DNA from: Chloroflexi bacterium UBA5177
GTDB lineage: Bacteria > Chloroflexota > UBA5177
Reading direction: 5' to 3'
NCBI GenBank assembly: GCA_002413265.1
Contig: DHWR01000041.1
Span: 1-7,315, forward strand
Length of the DNA stretch: 7,315 bases
The translations under genes and the position numbers were made by a program. Positions 1 through 5,188 of the stretch are shown piece after piece. Under the pieces are notes generated by a model that worked only from the letters and a program-made list of their open reading frames with translations, was not told where the DNA came from and did no database searches. Each line of letters starts with the position of its first letter. Position 1 is the first letter of the stretch.

Positions 1-549
1 CAGGTGCAACACAGCATGCCTGACATACGCGCCGGAGACCTGGAGACCATGGGGGCGCCCATAGACTTCCTGGGTATCAACAACTACTTCAGGGTGGTCA
101 TGGGCGTGGATCCGCGAACCGGTGCGACGGGCTGGATAAGGCAACCAGGCTCGACGTACACGGACATGGGCTGGGAGGTCCACCCGCCCGGGCTATACAA
201 CGTGCTTACCTACGTCAACGATCAATACTCACCGCTTGAGATCTACATCACGGAAAATGGGTCTGCCTTCCCGGACGTGTTCGATCACGACGGGCAAGTG
301 AGGGATCCCGAGAGGACTGCGTACTTGCAGGGTTACCTGGGATCGGTGCGTAGAGCTATCGAAGATGGCGTCCCGGTTAGTGGCTACTTCTATTGGTCGC
401 TACTGGATAACTTTGAGTGGGGGCACGGCTACTCCAAGCGCTTCGGACTGATTCACGTGCACTACCCGACGCTGGAGCGGATTCCCAAGAGCAGCTACTA
501 CTGGTACCGGGACTTCATCCGAGCGCAGCGGCGGGCGGCCGTTGGCTGA
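1..549 (+). CDS. GH1 family beta-glucosidase-type glycoside hydrolase, C-terminal part (5' end outside window)
   Basis: This is the last 182 residues of a glycoside hydrolase family 1 enzyme, which hydrolyses beta-glycosidic bonds by a retaining mechanism. The frame is open from base 1. GH1 proteins usually have about 450 residues, so over half lies upstream and the true start is not visible. Seen in order: the GINNYF segment (bases about 70-87), where family members place a conserved Asn-Tyr or similar; the ITENG motif (about 247-261), whose Glu at 253-255 is the catalytic nucleophile; and the SLLDNFEW segment with the following GYSKRFGLIHV (about 397-456), which in the family binds the sugar in subsite -1. 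The end SSYYWYRDFI is a normal GH1 C-terminus, so the 3' end is intact. No export signal can be judged. Family assignment is firm; exact substrate (beta-glucoside, galactoside or other) cannot be read from this part. Confidence 0.95.
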   Translation, partial: QVQHSMPDIRAGDLETMGAPIDFLGINNYFRVVMGVDPRTGATGWIRQPGSTYTDMGWEVHPPGLYNVLTYVNDQYSPLEIYITENGSAFPDVFDHDGQVRDPERTAYLQGYLGSVRRAIEDGVPVSGYFYWSLLDNFEWGHGYSKRFGLIHVHYPTLERIPKSSYYWYRDFIRAQRRAAVG

Positions 550-584
550 CTAGCATCACCCCTCGGTGGGGATCGAAAAATGAG

Positions 585-590
585 AGGAGG
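585..590 (+). promoter_or_regulatory. Shine-Dalgarno AGGAGG for the secreted protein gene
   Basis: AGGAGG lies six bases before the GTG at 597. It fixes that GTG as the start of the 512-residue ORF and supports the signal peptide as its true N-terminus. Confidence 0.8.
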
Positions 591-596
591 TTTTGA

Positions 597-2135
597 GTGG
601 CACGTGCCGGCTCTCTGATCGCGGTGGTGGTTATGTTCATTCAGGGCGCAGTGTCTTCCGACATGGCGTCGGCGAGCGCACCCGCTGCCTCGCCTCCCCC
701 GCTTTCGGCTTCGCCAAACCCGCTCGCGGTGACCCTCCTCCCTGACGCGAGTCGTGCGGTGAGCAAGATGATCAGGGCCTCGCAGGGGGGAACAATCTCT
801 GCGACCGCCGGCAATGGCACCACGACTTCCGTCACGCTGCCGCCTTACGCGCTGAGCGCGGACACTCAGATAACAGTCACGCCGATCAACGGCCTCTTAC
901 ACCCGTCGCCGTTCGCCGACGGCGTTGTTGGTGGCGCGCTGTTGCAGCCAAGTGGTCTCACATTCTGGCTGCCGGTGGCGTTGACCATCGAGCCCAGGTT
1001 CCCGGTGACGGTACCGAACAATCGCGTGCCGGTGGCTTTCACTTCAGGAGACGACGGGACAGAGTTTCATCTGTATCCGTGGACCGGCGATGCGAGCTCG
1101 ATGAAGCTTGCGCTCTGGCACTTTTCGAGCTACGGCATAGGGCTCGCCTCGCCCGCTGATGTCGCGAACCTCGCGCAGCACACTCCAAGCCCGCTCACGC
1201 CGCTCTACCAGCAGCTGCAGGCGGCCGTGGCGGCGAACCAGTGGATACAAGATCACGGAGTCAAGCCGGTCTATACCACGGCCGAGCTCATGCACCAGCT
1301 AAAACGCATCGCCACCTGGAAGTTCAATGCGGTGATCAAGCCTCATCTTCTGGTGGCGCTGGTCGACGCGTACGACGGTGTGCGGGCGTTGCAGGACGCC
1401 CTGGCGTGGCAAAGCGACATGGTCACCGGCGCTGCTAAGGGCTATTTCAAGAGCAGGCTGACCAAGCTCTTGCCATTGATCTCTCGCGAAGCCAAGCACC
1501 TGTTGCAGGGGCTTGCCAAACCGTGCTCGACGTCCAGCCGCAGCCTTTATTACTACCCTGGACAGGGCTGGACCATCGATGCCAGGGACTTTAGCAACGC
1601 GTATGGCACGTATCAGGCGTTTGTGGGCCGTGGCCTGATCGCGGCCAGCACGACGTATTTGACGAAGCTGGTGGCGCCGTGCCGGCCTCGCGGGTTCAAA
1701 TTCAGCGCAAGCTACCGGCTTTACTCGGCTGGGATCGCCCCCAGCTCGGCAACATCCAGTTTCCCTGGCAGTTGGCTCGACGAAACGGTCAGCGGACAGA
1801 TCTGCGGCTCAGATCCCTATGACGATGTCGGTGCTCCTTTTTCCAATGCGTGGACAATCAGCTCAGCCATTACGGAGGTGGGGTATTCGGCCGGCAGCTC
1901 TCCACCCTTGACTCTGCCACCTACGCCCAGCGTGACAAAAGTAGCGATGGTTCAGGGGGCCTGGGATCGCGCCGGGCAGCATCCAAGTGGTGCATCGTGG
2001 GTCAGGTACCGGACTGAGGCCGGTCCTCCGGCATCCATGAAGGTAGAAGTAGTTAGCGGAACTTTTTCTCCGGACGATCAGATCGTGGAGGTACCTCTGT
2101 CGGAAGACGGCAGCTGCCCGGTTAGCGGAAGCTGA
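597..2135 (+). CDS. Secreted protein of unknown function with N-terminal ZU5-like beta-sandwich domain
   Basis: I do not recognise this 512-residue protein as a named family. GTG is chosen as start because AGGAGG sits six bases upstream and the first residues form a signal peptide: hydrophobic core LIAVVVMFIQGAV at about 7-19, then small residues (ASASAPA, 24-30) suited to signal peptidase I. Residues about 64-183 look like a beta-sandwich of ZU5 or related type. They start GGTISATAGNGTTTSVTLPP, continue ALSADTQITVTPI, and close with LWHFSSYGIG, the pattern of a final 'HFS-x-Y' strand. Residues about 186-305 are mostly helical; about 306-512 are beta-rich with no recognised motif. Four cysteines (310, 362, 403, 507), all in the C-terminal part, could form two disulfides, which fits export. 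It lies 47 bases after the GH1 gene on the same strand, so co-transcription is possible but unproven. A cell-surface or extracellular role is inference. Confidence 0.85.
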   Translation: MARAGSLIAVVVMFIQGAVSSDMASASAPAASPPPLSASPNPLAVTLLPDASRAVSKMIRASQGGTISATAGNGTTTSVTLPPYALSADTQITVTPINGLLHPSPFADGVVGGALLQPSGLTFWLPVALTIEPRFPVTVPNNRVPVAFTSGDDGTEFHLYPWTGDASSMKLALWHFSSYGIGLASPADVANLAQHTPSPLTPLYQQLQAAVAANQWIQDHGVKPVYTTAELMHQLKRIATWKFNAVIKPHLLVALVDAYDGVRALQDALAWQSDMVTGAAKGYFKSRLTKLLPLISREAKHLLQGLAKPCSTSSRSLYYYPGQGWTIDARDFSNAYGTYQAFVGRGLIAASTTYLTKLVAPCRPRGFKFSASYRLYSAGIAPSSATSSFPGSWLDETVSGQICGSDPYDDVGAPFSNAWTISSAITEVGYSAGSSPPLTLPPTPSVTKVAMVQGAWDRAGQHPSGASWVRYRTEAGPPASMKVEVVSGTFSPDDQIVEVPLSEDGSCPVSGS

Positions 2136-2241
2136 GCCGCTTCACGGTACCAATCGCCTGCTTCGGGGGATGTTGCGCCACGCACGGGACTGGGCGCTAG
2201 ACGGAGGACGTCTCCTACTCCCCTTCACACTGATGCAACGG

Positions 2242-2298
2242 CCAATCCCGAAGTGCCCCCTGCCCTCAGAACGGCAGCCAAGGCAAAACCGGGATTGG
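2242..2298. repeat. Nested inverted repeat (possible hairpin)
   Basis: CCAATCCCG at 2242-2250 and CGGGATTGG at 2290-2298 are perfect 9-base reverse complements with a 39-base spacer. Inside the spacer, CTGCC and GGCAG can form a second, inner stem around an eight-base loop. No T run follows on either strand, so it is not a standard intrinsic terminator. It lies about 107 bases after the upstream stop codon and could act as a transcript-end hairpin, a protein-binding site or a small structured RNA. None of these is shown. Confidence 0.5.
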
Positions 2299-2327
2299 TA
2301 GCGAGTCAAGCTCTTGAAAACCGTTGA

Positions 2328-2351
2328 GTGAGGTGGTGAGGTGGTGCGGTG
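2328..2351 (+). repeat. Short tandem repeat, 8-base unit, three copies
   Basis: The units are GTGAGGTG, GTGAGGTG and GTGCGGTG, end to end with one mismatch in the third. It lies about 180 bases before the next gene start. Copy number may vary by slippage; no function is evident. Confidence 0.6.
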
Positions 2352-2528
2352 GTCTCGGTCGGCCTGGCAGGTGTCGTCACGCATTGCGCGGCTCAGTAAC
2401 ACCACGGATGTACTTAGCCCGTGTGGACCTTACAGTGGTAGCACCCGATGCCCCACGTCGGATTCGCGCTATCATCGCCCCCATGAACGTCGGCAACTGG
2501 GTCAGCGCTCCGGAGAGGATTTCGAGTC

Positions 2529-3312
2529 ATGTCTAGCTCCCGCACCATCGTTCTTGCCTTCGGCGCGCTGACTAGCCTGTGCTGGTCGCCGAGAGGCGCC
2601 GTCGCGCATTCCACTTCCCTGAGCTCGGCCCAACTGGTGCAGCGTTCCACGCAGGCGATGCGCTCCGTCGGCAACGCCCACAGCCAATCGACCGTCCAAG
2701 TCGTCGGCCCAGCGGGGGGGCAGGGCTTCGGAACAGGTGACTGCTAGTATCAGCGCCGACTGCACTGGCAACACGTACGCTGTACGGGCGAAGATCCGGG
2801 GCACGGTCATCATCGGCAAGGGCGCACCCCATGCCATCAACACGCTCTACGTCATTCTCTCCTCTAGCTCGAGTGCCGGCGGAAACACGCGGACTGACTT
2901 CTGGGAGCGGGACGCGACAAAAACGACTCGCTGGCGCAAGGTCCCAACGCTGATGCAAGAGCCTGCTTACGCCGCGTTCTTCGCGGCCGATGTCTGTCCA
3001 ACCGACGGCAGGGCATTCCGTGTGGCGCTGGGCATGCCGCATGCCCACATGGATCCTCCAGCACGCGCGATTAGCCTAGGGCGCGCAGTCTGGGCTGTCG
3101 CCGGCACATCGGGATCGAGCAGCGAGCACTTCACTTTCCGTCTTCTCATCGACCGAGCTACTTATCACCTCGATGGCTACGCGGAGACCTACGCGGAACG
3201 CCTCAATGGCCAGGTCGTGGCACACCAACAGACCCTGACCACCTACTCGCGATATGGCGCCGCCCTCACCATCTTGGTTCCCGCCAACGCGGGGCTTCAT
3301 GGAAGGAGGTAG
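2529..3312 (+). pseudogene. Exported LppX/LprAFG-like protein, frameshifted at or near a run of seven G
   Basis: Two ORFs form one protein interrupted by a +1 shift. The first starts at ATG 2529 (GGAGAGG ten bases upstream). It gives a signal peptide (core IVLAFGALTSLCW at 7-19, likely cleavage after AVA at 24-26), then an amphipathic segment SAQLVQRSTQAMRSVGNAHS, and reaches a stop at 2745-2747. The rest continues in the next frame to TAG at 3310-3312. Removing one G from the run at 2714-2720 joins them as PAGG-RASEQVTASISADC, a product of about 260 residues without an internal stop. The helix-plus-'NAHSQSTV' start, repeated beta strands (AVRAKIRGTVIIG, FTFRLLIDRATYHLDGYAET) and final YSRYGAALTILVP resemble exported lipid-carrier-like proteins of the LppX/LprAFG/LolA fold. 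That fold call is inference. There is no lipobox: the residue before Cys18 is Leu, so it is probably secreted rather than lipidated. Whether the shift is a real mutation, phase variation or a sequencing error cannot be decided here. Confidence 0.7.
3301..3310 (+). promoter_or_regulatory. Near-perfect Shine-Dalgarno for the ORF at 3316
   Basis: GGAAGGAGGT contains AAGGAGGT, the full complement of the 16S rRNA 3' tail. It ends five bases before the ATG at 3316 and overlaps the end of the upstream ORF, whose stop is at 3310-3312. It predicts strong, coupled initiation of a gene of which only a stub remains. Confidence 0.8.
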
Positions 3313-3315
3313 CTC

Positions 3316-3480
3316 ATGGGTTCGATACCATCTGGATCTGCAAGCGATGGATCTCGAATATTGAATGTCCGAGACCTCAGAGGTCTCCGAGTCTTCGCCA
3401 TTGCACTGGTACTTGCTCCCTCCATCGCCTTGGCACCGGTCAGCTCGTTTCAGGCGACATCGAGTGCCGCCTCAATCTAG
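3316..3480 (+). pseudogene. Truncated secreted-protein gene: 54-codon signal-peptide stub
   Basis: The ATG sits three bases after the upstream stop codon and five bases after a near-perfect Shine-Dalgarno, so this is a real start and probably the second gene of an operon with the frameshifted exported protein. The 54 residues contain a basic region (NVRDLRGLR, about 17-25), a hydrophobic core (VFAIALVLAPSIALAPV, about 26-42) and a small-residue tail FQATSSAAS. That is the layout of a signal peptide and the first mature residues. A TAG at 3478-3480 then ends the frame, and from there the plus strand is antisense to a minus-strand VOC gene. I read it as the 5' end of a longer secreted protein whose body was lost at the joint. 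A genuine 54-residue exported peptide or single-span membrane protein is the alternative. The product family is unknown. Confidence 0.6.
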
Positions 3481-3690
3481 GTCGTCGACCCTCCAGCCGG
3501 CCTGGGTCTGCTCGTCCGCAGTGCTAACCGTGCTTTTGGATATGGCGAGCTCGTTTCCGCCACATCGAAACGTCACAACATTCGGGTTGTCCTGGAGGAT
3601 CTCCAGTCCCACCTTGTTCGCGTAGAAGTCCTTTGCCGAGTCCAGGTCCTTCGCGAGAAGAACCACGTTGATCGGATAATCGCCCAGCAT
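3472..3690 (-). pseudogene. VOC (glyoxalase/bleomycin resistance) family protein, 3'-truncated
   Basis: The 72 residues match the first half of a vicinal-oxygen-chelate fold protein. They show the beta-alpha-beta start YPINVVLLAKDLDSAKDFYA, then KVGLEIL, and strands VVTFRCGGNELAIS. They then reach WRVDDLD, the point where family members run on into a second helix (often DLDAAVAELRARG) and a second beta-beta-beta half. Here TGA follows at once. Typical members have about 115-130 residues, so around 50 are missing, including the second half that usually supplies metal ligands. A working enzyme is unlikely. ATG at 3690 is preferred because AAAGGA lies about eight bases upstream and the domain begins there; a TTG at 3726 would add 12 unlikely residues. 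VOC proteins include dioxygenases, glyoxalase I and antibiotic-binding proteins; which one this was cannot be said. Confidence 0.75.
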
Positions 3691-3726
3691 TTCGTCCGTC
3701 CTTTCGAAAGAGATCGGTTTCGCCAA

Positions 3727-3876
3727 TCAGGCTTGGGGACGCGATCTCCAAATGGACAGTACGTCCACGATAGACAGTTTTGCGTGCCTGGTGCGGATAC
3801 GCACTCTTTCGCCGAGGGCGGACTTCTGGGTGGCCGGCAGAGGGTAATTCTGGCCGACATCGCAGATGCAAGTCAC
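3727..3876 (-). CDS. Possible small ORF, 49 residues, upstream of the VOC gene
   Basis: GTG at 3876 is preceded on the minus strand by an AAAGGGGGGG tract about five bases away that could serve as a weak ribosome binding site. The product begins MTCICDVGQNYPLPATQKS and continues with GERVRIRTRHAKLSIVDVLSI, which reads like a protein with alternating strands, then stops at TGA 3727-3729. The stop is directly followed by a TTG in the same frame as the truncated VOC ORF, so the two frames abut. I recognise no family. It could be a small gene, the decayed end of a larger one, or chance in GC-rich noncoding DNA. Confidence 0.3.
   Translation of the reverse strand: MTCICDVGQNYPLPATQKSALGERVRIRTRHAKLSIVDVLSIWRSRPQA
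3753..3767. promoter_or_regulatory. Short inverted repeat upstream of the VOC gene, possible operator
   Basis: TGGAC-AGTAC-GTCCA is a perfect 5-base inverted repeat with a five-base centre, 63 bases before the VOC ATG. Its position suits a repressor site, but the arms are short, and it falls inside the possible small ORF. No matching regulator gene is in the window. Confidence 0.2.
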
Positions 3877-3901
3877 GAATGCCCCCCCTTTAAGGAAGGC
3901 T

Positions 3902-5059
3902 TCAGTGAAGGACGCTCAGGAAGGCCCTGAGTTTGGCGGTATAGGCGGAAGGATTCGAGTTCCAGGACCGCGTGTGCTCGGCGCCGGGGACCTGGACATA
4001 GGTGACGAGATCCGGCCGAGCGCGGGCCAGCGCCATGTTAGCCGAGGGCGGCACGGAGGTATCCGCGGTGCCCTGAAAGAGCAGGGTGCGCACTTTGAAA
4101 TCGGCTCCCGGATTTACTTGGTTGACCTGGTCCAGGTTGGCCACCCCAAGCCTCCAGGCCACGATCTGCTCCGCGAGGCCGGTGATTGGTCCAGGCACGC
4201 TCAGCTGGTTGGCTCTGAAGTCGAACACTGCGCTCCAGTTAAGTGCGGGCGCGTCGAGGACGACGGCGCGCACGCGCCCGGCCAGCTGGGAATGGTGCAA
4301 GAAGGATTCGACGAGACTTCCGCCCATGGAAAAGCCGTAGAGCACGAAGTGACGCGCACCGTGCGCCTGCGCGTAGCGGGCAGCCGCCTGCACGTCCTGC
4401 CACTCGGATGCTCCCAGGTGGTACTCGTGATCGGGGCTGGCCGGCGCGCCCAGGTCGTTGCGGTAGGACAGGTCCAGCACAGGGAATCCGAGGCTTGCAA
4501 GCGTCAACAACGGCCTCATGCCCTCCGTCAGGCTCGCTCCTCGTCCGTGGACGATCAGCACCCAGGTGGAGCCGTGACCCGGAACGAACCAGGCGGGCAT
4601 GAGCCCCAACGGATCGGGCACCTTAACGCTGCGATAGCTCAGGTGAAGATCGGCGGGCGAATGATACATCCAGAAGTCGAAGTGCACGAGGCTCCCCGCC
4701 CTGAGGCCCCGAGCGTTTCCCGTGTAGCGGCGAACCACATCGTTCTGATTGGCGGAGACAACCGATCCGAGGGTGATTCTTCCGCTAGGAAGCCACTGGA
4801 GGCTGTAGGTACCAGGCCGCACCGTGTCGGCTGTACGAGCGACCTCAACAGTGTGGGGCCCAATTGCGAGGACACGGAGCTTATAGGTAGGGTGGTCGGG
4901 AGAGACCTGCAGCGCCTGAGACGAGAAATACCAGGCAACGCCAACGACGGCCACGGCGACAAGGAGCACAAGCGCAATCGCCGAATAGACAACGATCTTC
5001 CATCTGCGACCTGATTTGCGGACAGGGACTGCGAGCGGGGCGGCAGCGACGGCATTCAC
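3902..5059 (-). CDS. Membrane-anchored alpha/beta hydrolase (serine esterase/peptidase-like)
   Basis: The 385-residue protein has a basic N-terminus (RKSGRRWK, 14-21), then one transmembrane segment (about 22-45, IVVYSAIALVLLVAVAVVGVAW), and a domain predicted to lie outside the membrane. Residues about 50-150 form a beta-rich region of unknown role. The hydrolase core starts about 160 with oxyanion-type HGRG (171-174). It carries the nucleophile elbow GFSMGG with Ser244, the acid at Asp333 in GTADTSVPP, and His362 in GAEHTRSW. The triad is complete, so activity is expected, probably as an esterase or related serine hydrolase; substrate is unknown. GTG 5059 is the only usable start: an in-frame TGA lies at 5069-5071 and the membrane segment needs this N-terminus. 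No Shine-Dalgarno is visible, so the message may be leaderless or weakly translated. It follows the ATPase/TPR gene by 129 bases on the same strand. Confidence 0.9.
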   Translation of the reverse strand: MNAVAAAPLAVPVRKSGRRWKIVVYSAIALVLLVAVAVVGVAWYFSSQALQVSPDHPTYKLRVLAIGPHTVEVARTADTVRPGTYSLQWLPSGRITLGSVVSANQNDVVRRYTGNARGLRAGSLVHFDFWMYHSPADLHLSYRSVKVPDPLGLMPAWFVPGHGSTWVLIVHGRGASLTEGMRPLLTLASLGFPVLDLSYRNDLGAPASPDHEYHLGASEWQDVQAAARYAQAHGARHFVLYGFSMGGSLVESFLHHSQLAGRVRAVVLDAPALNWSAVFDFRANQLSVPGPITGLAEQIVAWRLGVANLDQVNQVNPGADFKVRTLLFQGTADTSVPPSANMALARARPDLVTYVQVPGAEHTRSWNSNPSAYTAKLRAFLSVLH

Positions 5060-5114
5060 GGTTGGAGGTCACTGTGGAGGTAACGAGCCTGTGCACGCAC
5101 ATCTCTAGGCCGCG

Positions 5115-5127
5115 CTCGCACTGCGAG
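5115..5127. repeat. Small palindrome between the ATPase/TPR gene and the hydrolase gene
   Basis: CTCGCA-C-TGCGAG is a perfect 6-base inverted repeat around one base, about 55 bases upstream of the hydrolase GTG. It could be a regulator binding site in the hydrolase promoter region. Its one-base centre is too tight for a good RNA hairpin, and no T run follows, so a terminator is unlikely. I find no clear -35/-10 pair in the 129-base gap. Confidence 0.3.
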
Positions 5128-5188
5128 AGCTTGCACGAATGACACGACCGGCATATCCGCTATCGCCACCAACATGACGTTCGTGGAA

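Larger units (their letters stand above)
2136..2528. other. Gene-poor intergenic stretch with repeats, before the frameshifted secreted-protein gene
   Basis: I see no convincing long coding region here. The open frames on either strand lack ribosome binding sites and protein-like composition. It holds a nested inverted repeat (2242-2298), a short palindrome TCAAG-CT-CTTGA (2306-2317), three copies of an 8-base tandem repeat (2328-2351), and a Shine-Dalgarno-like GGAGAGG at 2512-2518, ten bases before the ATG at 2529. TATCAT at 2470-2475 could be a -10 element for the downstream gene, but no good -35 stands 16-18 bases before it. A 17-codon ORF (2483-2536) overlaps the ATG at 2529 and could couple translation, but it has no ribosome binding site of its own. 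Confidence 0.5.

Noticed and set aside
550..580. CCCC-TCGGT-GGGG hairpin just after the GH1 stop codon, as a terminator.
   Set aside because: The stem is only four bases and is followed on the plus strand by A residues, not T, so it is not a terminator for the GH1 gene.
2295..2350. Stretch resembling part of a tRNA, with GGTAGCGAG followed by CTTGAAA, as in a serine anticodon loop.
   Set aside because: The five-base anticodon stem does not pair, no GGTTCGA-type T arm follows and no acceptor stem can be drawn. At most it is a decayed fragment.
2572..3048. A 158-residue minus-strand open frame opposite the exported protein.
   Set aside because: The plus strand carries a signal peptide and beta-rich body; the minus frame is rich in Arg and Cys without motif or ribosome binding site.
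3880..3901. GC-rich hairpin with G-T pairs right after the hydrolase stop on the minus strand, as a terminator.
   Set aside because: The stem relies on two wobble pairs and no T run follows, so it is too weak to call.
3866..5014. A 382-residue open frame on the plus strand, almost exactly opposite the alpha/beta hydrolase.
   Set aside because: The minus strand has an intact catalytic triad and a transmembrane segment. The plus-strand frame has no ribosome binding site, no motif and a composition typical of antisense reading in GC-rich DNA.
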